From an uncultured Desulfobacter sp. (GTDB taxonomy: Bacteria; Desulfobacterota; Desulfobacteria; Desulfobacterales; Desulfobacteraceae): a stretch of DNA of 64,000 nt. Positions 1 to 7,669 of the stretch are shown in pieces. The notes beneath the pieces are model-generated. The model ran no database searches, was not told where the DNA came from, and saw only the letters and a list, made by a program, of their open reading frames with translations. Made by a program: the position numbers and the translations under genes. The DNA lies in the NCBI RefSeq assembly GCF_963666675.1, contig NZ_OY762929.1, positions 1,364,001 to 1,428,000 on the forward strand. Direction: 5' to 3'. How positions within the stretch are numbered: the first letter of the stretch is position 1; each line of letters starts with the position of its first letter.

Positions 1-11
1 GCAACACTACA

Positions 12-152
12 GGAAATCAACAAAAATTTCGGTTTCCAAAAATCTTTTCCCTTGTCTTTTTGAAAATAATAAGATGTTTTTAACGGCTACATTTCATTTA
101 AAAGCCCACAGGAAAAAGATTTTCAGACCCTCCGAATTTTTTGTTGATTTCC
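12..152. repeat. Long imperfect inverted repeat
   Basis: The outer arms at 12-32 and 132-152 are 21 bp each and match as reverse complements at 20 of 21 positions (GGAAATCAACAAAAA...TTCGG). Similarity continues inward: the AAAAATCTTTTCC stretch near 38-51 pairs with GGAAAAAGATTTT near 111-124. The whole could fold into a long hairpin. It has no coding capacity. A MITE-like element or decayed transposon end is possible; no clear target-site duplication is visible. A shorter hairpin (CCAGGTTTT/AAAACCTGG) lies at 220-238, just before the ASCH gene. Confidence 0.6.
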
Positions 153-260
153 TTCCGCTTTTGCCCAGAAAAAATGCGACCCCAGGAGGAAAATTTTAAT
201 TAGATAATCCCTCCGGGGGCCAGGTTTTAAAAACCTGGACAAATAGATAGAGGAGTAAAC

Positions 261-680
261 ATGAAAGCACTAAGTATTAAACAGCCCTGGGCAAACCTTA
301 TAGTTGAAGGAATAAAGGATATTGAAAATCGCAACTGGCTTACCTATTATCGTGGCCTTTTATATATCCATGCAGGCAAAGGCTTCGATCTCCAAGGGGC
401 GAGCATTTTAAACAGGCAAGTCCCCAAATATAGAAGAATCATCGAAGAATCGAGAAATAGTCGTGGTGGAATAGTTGGAACTGTTCAATTAACAGATTGT
501 GTCACACTACATAACTCAACATGGTTTTATGGCAAATATGGTTTTGTTTTTAATGCTCCTCAAAAAATTGATTTTTACCCGATGAAGGGGCAACTAAGTA
601 TTTTTGATTTCCATTTTGAAACTTCCCCCATAACGCAAAAGACGGAAAAGCAATTGTCGTTGTTTGATGGCTTGATATAA
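261..680 (+). CDS. ASCH/PUA-fold domain protein
   Basis: A 139-residue protein. The N-terminus (LSIKQPWANLI, then IENRNW, YRG and IHAGK within the first 55 residues) is the hallmark of ASCH domains, a PUA-like beta-barrel that binds RNA or modified nucleotides. The start is supported by the Shine-Dalgarno-like GAGGAG at about 251-256. The C-terminal 30 residues are a polar tail ending in QLSLFDGLI. The gene stands alone between two palindromic stretches and is AT-richer than the housekeeping genes that follow, so it may be accessory DNA. The substrate cannot be deduced. Confidence 0.75.
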   Translation: MKALSIKQPWANLIVEGIKDIENRNWLTYYRGLLYIHAGKGFDLQGASILNRQVPKYRRIIEESRNSRGGIVGTVQLTDCVTLHNSTWFYGKYGFVFNAPQKIDFYPMKGQLSIFDFHFETSPITQKTEKQLSLFDGLI

Positions 681-1038
681 ATGACTACTGCATAGAATTG
701 AACAAAATCACCGCAAAAGGTTGATAGGTTTATCCAATCCGAGCCTGGTCTGGTTTGAAGATAGAAAGCAACTAAAAAAAGCCTCTTAACGATTCTCAGC
801 CTTTGAGTTGAGAATCGTTAAATTCAAGAATTGTTAAGAAGCTTTGAATCGCGAATATCTGACCCGGGGGTGGGAGCTGCGAGCCCTCGCCTCCACCCCC
901 GGTACAGACTATCCATGTTTTTTTTGTACTAAAATCAAAAATATAGCAATCTGCATAAAATCAGAGATCTGTATTGCATTAAGAGAGCCAATTAAGTGTA
1001 AGTGTCTGCTCCCTATACACCTGAGTAAACCGATCAAA
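681..1038. other. Intergenic stretch with two strong hairpins
   Basis: No convincing gene. A perfect 13-bp stem, TTAACGATTCTCA/TGAGAATCGTTAA, spans 786-821; read on the minus strand it is followed after five bases by a T-run (773-779), so it may terminate minus-strand transcription. A second, GC-rich hairpin (ACCCGGGGGTGG/CCACCCCCGGT) spans 862-903. A 77-codon plus-strand frame at 844-1077 runs through this hairpin, has no ribosome site and was not accepted. Confidence 0.5.
786..821 (-). terminator. Possible minus-strand terminator
   Basis: Perfect 13-bp stem with a 10-base loop. On the minus strand the hairpin is followed by GAGGC and then seven T residues. It lies about 220 bp past the end of the small minus-strand gene at 1039-1275, so it could end that transcript. 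The gap between hairpin and T-run is longer than ideal. Confidence 0.4.
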
Positions 1039-1275
1039 CTATTGAGGAAAATTTATTTCTGGTGGGAAAAAGAATGACCCTTTATTTTCTGAATATTTGG
1101 CACCATCTCTTTGTAACTTTTTAAGATCTTTAATAGGTATGCCTTTTTCTTTGGCCAATTTTTCTATTAGGTCGTCTGTCAATGGTTTAAGACCATCGTT
1201 TTTACCTCCCATTTGTGCCATTTTTTTTATTTCCCGTTCTTTTTTTAATTGCTTTAACCTTTTGGCTTTTCCCAT
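1039..1275 (-). CDS. Small charged hypothetical protein
   Basis: A 78-residue protein, strongly basic at the N-terminus (MGKAKRLKQLKKEREIKK) followed by a short acidic/basic helix-forming stretch. A very good ribosome site, AAAGGAG seven bases before the ATG, supports the start and indicates a real translated gene. No family recognised. The KPLTDDLIEKLAKEKGI segment resembles a small helix-turn-helix or SAP-like helix pair, but that is a weak impression. It stands alone. Confidence 0.55.
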   Translation of the reverse strand: MGKAKRLKQLKKEREIKKMAQMGGKNDGLKPLTDDLIEKLAKEKGIPIKDLKKLQRDGAKYSENKGSFFFPPEINFPQ

Positions 1276-1657
1276 AAGTTACTCCTTTTATTGTTTTGTG
1301 TATATTAAATGTTTATCAAGTATTTTTTAGTTAGTCGATATTTGTAGAGATGAATTTTTGATGGGAATTGCCTTCCGATTATTCCCAATTTGGATAAATA
1401 TGGCATCATGGGGGCTTAAAAAGGTTGGGACAATCAATATTGAAAATGATTTCACATAAAGGGTGCTCATAAAATTGAAAATAAGTTTTATAGAAAATTT
1501 GTAGAAGGCTAATGAGATTAGTCGGGGCGGGAAGATTTAAATTCTTTACACACTGTTCGCCAAATGGTGAGCGTGGGTCGAATGTTTCCCACATTGAATG
1601 TGGGAATAAAAAAAGGTCTTCAACTTTTAAATAAAGCTGAAAACCCTTGATATCAGT
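1276..1657. other. Intergenic stretch, small hairpin only
   Basis: AT-rich sequence without a supported gene. A hairpin TTCCCACAT/ATGTGGGAA lies at 1586-1606; it has A residues on its plus-strand 3' side, so it is not a normal terminator for either strand. A 62-codon minus-strand frame (1406-1594) begins inside this hairpin without a ribosome site and was rejected. Confidence 0.4.
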
Positions 1658-1734
1658 TGGTCGGGATGAGAGGATTTGAACCTCCGACCCCCTCGTCCCG
1701 AACGAGGTGCTCTACCAGGCTGAGCCACATCCCG
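1658..1734 (-). tRNA. tRNA-Pro (anticodon CGG)
   Basis: On the minus strand a 77-nt cloverleaf is visible: acceptor stem CGGGATG/CATCCCG, D-arm with GGCTCAGCCTGGTAGAGC, anticodon stem CCTCG/CGAGG around the 7-base loop TTCGGGA (anticodon CGG), T-arm with GGTTCAAATCC, discriminator A and an encoded CCA. It follows purA by 46 bp on the same strand and may be co-transcribed. Confidence 0.95.
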
Positions 1735-1780
1735 ACGCACAAACCGCTACTTAATATACCAGAATCAAAAAAATGTCAAT

Positions 1781-3067
1781 TTAGAAAATATTTTCTTTGA
1801 TAATTGTGGCCTCTCGTCCCGGGCCCACGGAAACAATTTTAATTTTGACTTCCGACAACTCTTCTATTCGTGCAAGATAGGCCTTTGCGTTTTCGGGCAG
1901 GTCATCAAAATTGGTTATCTTTGATGTCTGCGTCTTCCAGCCGGGATGTGTCTCATACACCGGCGTGCATTGTGCCAGGACATCAATCTGGGCCGGGAAA
2001 TCGGCCATGACATTGCCCGCATATTCATATCCTGTGCAGATGTTGATTTCATCCAGGTCGTCCAGGACATCAAGTTTGGTAATGGCAAGTCCGGTAAGGC
2101 TGTTTAGGCGGGCGGCATTTTTTAATACCACCATGTCCAGCCACCCGCAACGCCGCTTGCGTCCGGTGGTGGCGCCGAATTCAGCACCTGTTTTCTGGAT
2201 TTTATCACCAATCTCATCAAACAGTTCTGTTGGGAAGGGCCCCGCGCCCACCCGGGTGGTGTATGCCTTGACAATGCCGATGATTTCATCGAGCTGTCCC
2301 GGTCCCACGCCGCTTCCGCTTGCCGCATTGGCCGAAACCGTTGTTGAAGAGGTGACAAAGGGATAGGTGCCGTGCTCAATGTCAAGGTGGGTGCCCTGGG
2401 CGCCTTCAAATAAAACCTGAACCCCCTGGCGCAGACCCTGGTCAAGGGTCACGGAAACATCACAGATATAGGGAAGAAGCCGGTCCCGGATGGTTTTAAA
2501 CCGATCAATGATCAGTGCCGGATCCAAGGGTTGGGCTTTAAAATAGTGTTCCAGGTAGAAATTTTTTTCCGCCATGACGGTCTCAACTTTTTCCTTGAAC
2601 AGGTCAAAGTCAAGCAGATCGCAGAACCGGATACCCACACGGCTGGCCTTATCTTCGTAGCAGGGGCCGATACCCCGGCCGGTGGTGCCGATTTTGTCCT
2701 TGCCTTTTTTTGTTTCCCGGGCCTTGTCGATCTCCTGGTGGTAGGGCATGATCAGGTGGGCACGATTGCTGATTTTGAGCATATTGGGTGATACATCAAT
2801 GTTGTTATCGGCCAGATAGTCGATTTCATCGAGTAACACAAAGGGGTCAACCACCACACCGTTGCCGATAAAACATTTTTTCTGCTGAATTATCCCGGAG
2901 GGGATCAGATGGCTGATAATTTCTTTTCCTTCCACCACCATGGTGTGTCCCGCATTGTTCCCACCCTGGAACCTGACCACATAATCAGCGTGTTCGCTGA
3001 GCAGATCAACAATTTTTCCTTTTCCTTCATCACCCCACTGGGTTCCCACAACAACTGTGTTTGTCAC
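1781..3067 (-). CDS. purA: Adenylosuccinate synthetase
   Basis: PurA joins IMP and aspartate, using GTP, in the first committed step to AMP. The N-terminal GTQWGDEGKGK motif, the NNAGHT segment, the GTTGRGIGPCYEDK segment and the C-terminal KLDVLD guanine-binding motif are all present. I place the start at the GTG at 3067, giving 428 residues (the usual length). It is preceded by AAAAGGAG and leads straight into TNTVVVGTQWG; a longer open frame to 3124 would add 19 unrelated residues. The gene overlaps the end of tadA by 38 bp, so the two are probably one operon, followed by tRNA-Pro. Confidence 0.97.
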   Translation of the reverse strand: MTNTVVVGTQWGDEGKGKIVDLLSEHADYVVRFQGGNNAGHTMVVEGKEIISHLIPSGIIQQKKCFIGNGVVVDPFVLLDEIDYLADNNIDVSPNMLKISNRAHLIMPYHQEIDKARETKKGKDKIGTTGRGIGPCYEDKASRVGIRFCDLLDFDLFKEKVETVMAEKNFYLEHYFKAQPLDPALIIDRFKTIRDRLLPYICDVSVTLDQGLRQGVQVLFEGAQGTHLDIEHGTYPFVTSSTTVSANAASGSGVGPGQLDEIIGIVKAYTTRVGAGPFPTELFDEIGDKIQKTGAEFGATTGRKRRCGWLDMVVLKNAARLNSLTGLAITKLDVLDDLDEINICTGYEYAGNVMADFPAQIDVLAQCTPVYETHPGWKTQTSKITNFDDLPENAKAYLARIEELSEVKIKIVSVGPGREATIIKENIF

Positions 3068-3521
3068 GGTTTCTCCTTTTTGCCTCAAAAAAGCTTTTAA
3101 TAATCCGTCTTGTCTGTTTTTCACATATGCCCTGAGTAATTTCAGGGTGGTGGTTTAATCGTGAATCCGATCCCATCTGGTAAAGGGAGGCCGCAGCCCC
3201 CCATTTGGGATCCTGGGCACCGAAAACGATGCGCCGGATTCTGGCATGGATGATGGCCCCCATGCACATAATGCATGGTTCTATGGTTACATAAAGTGTT
3301 GTATTGGGCAGGCGATAATTATTCATGAATCTGCAGGCCGAGCGAATGGCCTTGATTTCAGCATGGCTTGTGGGATCGTTTTCCGATATCGGACAATTAT
3401 ATCCCTGTCCGATTACCGTTCCGCCCGGGTCCACCACAATGGCCCCAACGGGAACCTCGTCATGTGTTTCGGCTTTTTTTGCCTCGTCCAAGGCAAGCAT
3501 CATGTAATATTCATCATCCAT
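3030..3521 (-). CDS. tadA: tRNA-specific adenosine deaminase (A34 to inosine)
   Basis: A zinc deaminase of 163 residues that converts adenosine to inosine at the wobble position of tRNA-Arg(ACG). The catalytic signature is complete: HAE at about residue 53 (zinc His and proton-shuttle Glu) and PCIMC at about 82-86 (two zinc cysteines), with the flanking NNYRL and RIRRIVFGAQDPKWGA segments typical of TadA. It sits directly upstream of purA with a 38-bp overlap and is divergent from hemL. The C-terminal tail (RRNRDKHSCCGNPVG) overlaps the purA ribosome site and is unlikely to be functional. Confidence 0.93.
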   Translation of the reverse strand: MDDEYYMMLALDEAKKAETHDEVPVGAIVVDPGGTVIGQGYNCPISENDPTSHAEIKAIRSACRFMNNYRLPNTTLYVTIEPCIMCMGAIIHARIRRIVFGAQDPKWGAAASLYQMGSDSRLNHHPEITQGICEKQTRRIIKSFFEAKRRNRDKHSCCGNPVG

Positions 3522-3607
3522 AATCCAACCCTAACTTATATAAGCCTTTTTCCGTTAGGTCAAATGTTATGAGATACTATTTTATATGCCGGGCAAAATC
3601 AAAGCGG

Positions 3608-3637
3608 TTGACCCCTTTCGACTCAGTTTGGTATATT
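3608..3637 (+). promoter_or_regulatory. Sigma-70-type promoter before hemL
   Basis: TTGACC and TATATT separated by 18 bp, in the divergent region between tadA and hemL. The predicted start near 3645 leaves a leader of about 60 nt before the hemL ATG, which has the ribosome site TGAGGA. Confidence 0.5.
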
Positions 3638-3706
3638 CCATCTTTTAAGACTAATTATTGGTAACTGTGACACTTCCTGTAAATATATAATTATTGAGGA
3701 CTTAAT

Positions 3707-4993
3707 ATGGAACGTACTAAATCGGCCGCGTTGTTTTCATCTGCCATGCATTTGATACCGGGCGGGGTAAATTCGCCGGTAAGGGCCTGTGGGTCAGTGG
3801 GTGGAGAACCCGTTTTCATTGAAAAAGGAGAGGGGGCAAGGTTGTTTGATGCCGACGGCAACGCATATATAGATTATGTCCTGTCCTGGGGCCCGCTCAT
3901 TCTCGGCCACCGTCCCAAACCTGTGGTTGAGCGTCTAAAAGAGGTGCTGGATTCCGGCACAAGTTTTGGCGCGCCGACCGCCGTTGAAAATGATCTGGCC
4001 CAGCTTGTTGTGGATGCCGTGGATTCCGTGGATATGGTCAGAATGGTGAATTCAGGCACCGAGGCGACCATGAGTGCCATTCGTCTGGCAAGGGGCGTGA
4101 CGGGTCGGGATCTTATCGTTAAATTTGATGGCTGTTACCATGGCCATGCCGATACCTTGCTTGTGGCGGCCGGATCCGGGGTGGCCACCCTGGGTATTCC
4201 GGGAAGCCCGGGGGTTCCTGCCGACGTGATCCGCAATACCTTGTCCCTGCCCTACAATGACATTGAGGGGTTTGAACAGCTCATGGCTGAAAAGGGCAAA
4301 GATATTGCCTGCGTGATCGTTGAGCCTGTGGCCGGGAACATGGGGATGGTGGCGCCTGATCCACAGTTTTTAAAGACATTACGCAGCCAGACGGCAGCCC
4401 ATGGGGCGTTGCTGATTTTTGATGAAGTCATGACCGGTTTCCGGGTCGGAGACCGCAAGTGCGCCCAGGGCCATTTTAATATTGATCCGGATTTGACCTG
4501 CTTTGGCAAGGTAATCGGCGGCGGGCTGCCCGTGGGCGCCTATGGCGGGAAACGCGAAATTATGTCGCAGATTGCCCCGGTTGGTGCGATTTACCAGGCC
4601 GGAACGTTGTCGGGTAATCCGTTGGCCATGGCTGCAGGGGTTGCGACCTTAAGGGCCCTTGAAGATGATGGTCTCTACGCGGATATGGACCGGCGGGCGG
4701 ATATGCTGGTTAATGGTCTTAAAGCTGCGGCCGACGACGCAGGTATTCCTTTTTCCGCAGGCCATTTCGGTTCCATGGCCGGGTTCTTTTTTACAGGGCA
4801 GACGGTGCGTAATTTTGATGATGCCAAAACCTGTGACCTGGACCGGTTCGCAAAATTTTACCGGGGCATGCTGGCCAAGGGCATTTATCTTGCCCCGTCG
4901 CAGTTTGAGGCCTGTTTTGTCTCTGCGGCCCATACGGATGAGGATATTGAGATTACCCTGGATGCCGCACGGCAGGTCATGGCGGAAATTTAA
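3707..4993 (+). CDS. hemL: Glutamate-1-semialdehyde 2,1-aminomutase
   Basis: HemL converts glutamate-1-semialdehyde to 5-aminolevulinate, the tetrapyrrole precursor, in the C5 pathway. The protein has 428 residues, the family length. Visible hallmarks are the N-terminal PGGVNSPVRA, the SGTEATMSAIRLAR segment, the DGCYHGHAD motif, FDEVMTGFR, and the PLP lysine in GKVIGGGLPVGAYGG. This cytoplasmic PLP enzyme fits a cytochrome-rich organism. Its TAA stop overlaps the ATG of mpl by one base (TAATG), indicating translational coupling. Confidence 0.97.
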   Translation: MERTKSAALFSSAMHLIPGGVNSPVRACGSVGGEPVFIEKGEGARLFDADGNAYIDYVLSWGPLILGHRPKPVVERLKEVLDSGTSFGAPTAVENDLAQLVVDAVDSVDMVRMVNSGTEATMSAIRLARGVTGRDLIVKFDGCYHGHADTLLVAAGSGVATLGIPGSPGVPADVIRNTLSLPYNDIEGFEQLMAEKGKDIACVIVEPVAGNMGMVAPDPQFLKTLRSQTAAHGALLIFDEVMTGFRVGDRKCAQGHFNIDPDLTCFGKVIGGGLPVGAYGGKREIMSQIAPVGAIYQAGTLSGNPLAMAAGVATLRALEDDGLYADMDRRADMLVNGLKAAADDAGIPFSAGHFGSMAGFFFTGQTVRNFDDAKTCDLDRFAKFYRGMLAKGIYLAPSQFEACFVSAAHTDEDIEITLDAARQVMAEI

Positions 4994-6426
4994 TGGCTGA
5001 TTCAATCAAGCGGGTTCATCTGGTGGCAGCCTGTGGCACCGGCATGGGCACACTGGCTTGTATCCTTAAAAAAATGGGTTACATTGTTACGGGATCAGAT
5101 CAGAATGTCTATCCGCCCATGAGTGATTTCCTTGGGGATAACGGGATTACATTATTCAGCGGCTTTGACCCGGCCAATATCAGTGAAGCGCCGGGCCAGG
5201 TTCCCGATCTTGTGATTATCGGCAATGCCGTGACCCGTGATAACCCCGAAGCCGTTGCCGTAATGGAAAGGGGGCTCGACTACATATCCATGCCCCAGGC
5301 GGTGAACCGGTTTATTGCCCAGGGCAAGAAGATCATTCTGGTCACCGGCACCCATGGTAAAACCACCACCTCCGCCATTATGGCCCATTTGCTGGAAACT
5401 GCAGGGCTTCGTCCCTCATTTATGATCGGGGGGATTTTAAAGGATTATAACTCCTCATTTAAAATAGGTGACGGGGAATATATGGTGATAGAGGGGGATG
5501 AGTATGATACGGCCTTTTTTGATAAAGGGCCGAAATTCATGCATTATGATCCCCATATAACCATTATGACGGGCATTGAATTTGACCATGCAGATATTTT
5601 TGACGATCTGGACCACATTTGCCGGGCATTTGATGGGCTGGTGTCAAAGATCAAAGATAAAAGCCAAATTATTGCCTGCAAGGACAACGTTAATTTGATG
5701 CAGGTATTGGCACAGGCCGGTGTCGTTGACTGCGGGACCTACGGTGCCGACGCCATGTGGCAGGTGACCGACCACCGCTTAGGCAGTGAACCTGATCCCG
5801 CTACGGGCCGCTTGCATACCCTTGCCCGCATCACCGGTCCCGGCACGGATCTTAACATACAAACGGATCTGCCCGGGCGGCACAACCTTCTCAACGCAAC
5901 TGCCTGTATTGCCGCGGCCCGCAGTCTGGGCGTCGATGAGTCTGACATTGCCCATGGGCTTTCAACCTTCAGCGGGGTGAAAAGACGCCAGGAAATACGG
6001 GGGCAGGTGAACGGTATTACGGTGATGGATGACTTTGCCCATCACCCCACAGCGGTTAAAGAGACCATTGCTGCGGTCAAGCCGTTTTATCCCAAAGGTC
6101 GGCTGGTGGCCGTGTTTGAGCCTAGAACCAATACCAGCATGAGAAATATTTTTCAAGAGACCTATCCGGCATGCTTTGATCTGGCGGACTTGGTGTGCAT
6201 CTGCTCGCCAGGGGTAAAGAAGAATATCCCTGAAGCGGAGCGGTTTTCACCCGAGCGGTTGACCGAAGATATCTGTAAGCGGGGCAGGGCGGCCCATCAT
6301 TTTGATGATCCCGGCCAGGTGGTTGACTTTCTTGCCCCGGCGCTTAAACCCAACGATCTGGTTCTCGTGATGTCCAACGGCGGGTTTGGAAATATTCACC
6401 AGCGTATTCTGGAGCGGTTGGGGTGA
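4993..6426 (+). CDS. mpl: UDP-N-acetylmuramate:tripeptide ligase (murein recycling)
   Basis: A Mur-ligase family protein of 477 residues. It shows an N-terminal Rossmann-like segment (HLVAACGTGMGTLA), a central ATP-binding TGTHGKTTT motif near residue 120, the IEGDEYDTAFFD segment specific to Mpl-type ligases, and a C-terminal domain with MDDFAHHPTAV and FEPRTNTSMR. Mpl attaches recovered L-Ala-gamma-D-Glu-mDAP to UDP-MurNAc. MurC is the closest alternative, but the EYDTAFFDK segment and isolation from the mur cluster favour Mpl. It is translationally coupled to hemL and overlaps the next small gene by 4 bp. Confidence 0.92.
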   Translation: MADSIKRVHLVAACGTGMGTLACILKKMGYIVTGSDQNVYPPMSDFLGDNGITLFSGFDPANISEAPGQVPDLVIIGNAVTRDNPEAVAVMERGLDYISMPQAVNRFIAQGKKIILVTGTHGKTTTSAIMAHLLETAGLRPSFMIGGILKDYNSSFKIGDGEYMVIEGDEYDTAFFDKGPKFMHYDPHITIMTGIEFDHADIFDDLDHICRAFDGLVSKIKDKSQIIACKDNVNLMQVLAQAGVVDCGTYGADAMWQVTDHRLGSEPDPATGRLHTLARITGPGTDLNIQTDLPGRHNLLNATACIAAARSLGVDESDIAHGLSTFSGVKRRQEIRGQVNGITVMDDFAHHPTAVKETIAAVKPFYPKGRLVAVFEPRTNTSMRNIFQETYPACFDLADLVCICSPGVKKNIPEAERFSPERLTEDICKRGRAAHHFDDPGQVVDFLAPALKPNDLVLVMSNGGFGNIHQRILERLG

Positions 6427-6623
6427 CAAAAATTGCAATTAGAATTATCGGCATCGGACTGCTGCACTCATTTTTATACGGCTATCTGGTGCCTTTTATT
6501 ATTTACCCGCGGTTCGGGCAGCATGGAATAACCTTTGCCGTTATTGTTGCCGTACTGATTTCCATTGGTATTCTGGCCACACTGCGGTTGGGGAAAAATA
6601 AAAAAAAGAACAAAGGAGAGTAA
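6423..6623 (+). CDS. Small two-helix membrane protein
   Basis: A 66-residue protein starting at a GTG that overlaps the mpl stop (GTGA). Two hydrophobic segments, about residues 5-27 and 35-55, are followed by a basic tail (GKNKKKNKGE), predicting a small inner-membrane protein with a cytoplasmic C-terminus. No family recognised. The tight overlap with mpl and the 3-bp gap to the hemerythrin-like gene suggest one transcript from hemL. Confidence 0.6.
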   Translation: MTKIAIRIIGIGLLHSFLYGYLVPFIIYPRFGQHGITFAVIVAVLISIGILATLRLGKNKKKNKGE

Positions 6624-6626
6624 CCC

Positions 6627-7058
6627 ATGACCAATACGATTGAGTGGGATAAAAAATACGGCGTTGATGTGCCTGAACTGGATGAAAGCCGCAAGCAGCT
6701 TATGGAGATGTTTAATACCCTTATCGGTATGAAGACGAAGAAGGGCGGCAATAAGGATGTCGCTAATCTGGTTACCGATATCAACGATTACAGTAAGATT
6801 CTTTTTTCACAGGAAGAAAAAGTGCTTGGGAAAAAAGGATATCCGGATCTTGATGTCCATGCAAAGTCCCACCGCCGGTTTGTCAAAAAAGCCATCGGCC
6901 TGCGTCGTGAAATCGCAGAAGATGTGGATAACCTGTCACTTGAAGATATTCTGGCGTTGCGGGACTTGCTTATCAGGCATTTTGAATTGGCGGATACGCT
7001 GTTTATTCCTTTTTTAAGAATCCACAGTTATGTGGATGAGTGTGAAAGTAAAAAATGA
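6627..7058 (+). CDS. Hemerythrin-like protein with degenerate iron site
   Basis: A 143-residue single-domain protein with the overall bacteriohemerythrin pattern: the IEWDKKYGV N-terminus, EE at 63-64, YP at 72-73, H78 and H82 in HAKSH, then H118 and D123 in the last helix. Hemerythrins bind a di-iron centre and carry O2. Here two expected ligands are missing: the helix-1 histidine of the D-x-Q-H motif is R22 (DESRKQL), and the histidine before FxxEE is L59 (ILFSQEE). A canonical O2-binding site is therefore unlikely; a mononuclear or non-oxygen role is possible. The ribosome site AAAGGAG is good. The stop codon touches a strong hairpin. Confidence 0.8.
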   Translation: MTNTIEWDKKYGVDVPELDESRKQLMEMFNTLIGMKTKKGGNKDVANLVTDINDYSKILFSQEEKVLGKKGYPDLDVHAKSHRRFVKKAIGLRREIAEDVDNLSLEDILALRDLLIRHFELADTLFIPFLRIHSYVDECESKK

Positions 7059-7093
7059 GCCCGGGGTATCGCCCGGATAGGGCGCCCCGGGCT
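7058..7093 (+). terminator. Hairpin at the end of the hemL operon
   Basis: AGCCCGGGG and CCCCGGGCT form a perfect 9-bp stem, extended inside by CGCCC/GGGCG. It begins at the last base of the hemerythrin-like stop codon. No T-run follows, so it may act as an mRNA end-stabiliser or factor-dependent terminator. Confidence 0.55.
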
Positions 7094-7201
7094 TGATGCT
7101 GTCGGCAGCCGGTTTGTGTAGGGGCAACCCCCTGTGGTTGCCCTCCCTGGGGCAGACATCGCAGCAGGGGCAGGGCAGGCACAGGGACCTGCCCCTGCAG
7201 C
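7089..7201 (+). repeat. Diverged copy of the dispersed GTAGGGGCA repeat
   Basis: It starts GGGCTTGATGCTGTCGGC, continues TGTAGGGGCAACCCCCTGTGGTTGCCCTC and ends GGGCAGGCACAGGGACCTGCCCCT. This is the same order of blocks as the better copies at 17479-17590 and 63517-63629, with extra sequence inserted in the middle. Non-coding. Confidence 0.6.
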
Positions 7202-7328
7202 GCCCATGGTTTTGGGGGCGGTCATGGTCATAATTAAAGAAATAATTAATCGTTGACGATATCTGTATTTGGAAGTTAAAAATAATTTCCAAAATGAAGA
7301 TAAAAAGAAAAATATAAAGACTTAAATT

Positions 7329-7601
7329 ATGATTGCAGACTATGAGATAATATCCGGTGCCGATAAAATTATGGGAAATGGCGGTAGAGGTCCGGGGTTT
7401 GCCGGTAGATATCAGAGCAATAATCCCAATCGCAGAAAGGAGCGGCGCAAAAGGCGGTATGATCGACGCAAAAGCGTCAGGGACGGTGTGATTGTTACAT
7501 TGTCTTTCAAAAAAGATCGCAGAAAAAAACCTGACCGCCGATCGGCCAGGCCCGTCCCCGCAGGTGACGATAAAGATTCAGGGTATAATATTATAGCTTA
7601 A
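7329..7601 (+). CDS. Small arginine-rich hypothetical protein
   Basis: A 90-residue, very basic protein. Its core contains repeated RR-type blocks (RRKERRKRRYDRRK, then KKDRRKKPDRR), which suggests nucleic-acid or membrane-surface association. No ribosome site is evident before the ATG at 7329; the in-frame ATG at 7374 (MGNGGRGPG) is an alternative. No family recognised. Confidence 0.4.
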   Translation: MIADYEIISGADKIMGNGGRGPGFAGRYQSNNPNRRKERRKRRYDRRKSVRDGVIVTLSFKKDRRKKPDRRSARPVPAGDDKDSGYNIIA

Positions 7602-7669
7602 TGATTTCGGTCTGATTGTTTGCTTTAAAGGGTGTGGATGTCTTTTCGCCTACTTTCCTTTTTTGATCC

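Noticed and set aside
844..1077. 77-codon plus-strand open frame
   Set aside because: No ribosome site, runs through a strong GC hairpin, no family-like sequence.
1406..1594. 62-codon minus-strand open frame
   Set aside because: Starts within a palindrome, has no ribosome site and no recognisable motif.
2122..2445. 107-codon frame inside purA
   Set aside because: Out-of-frame shadow of a strongly conserved enzyme gene.
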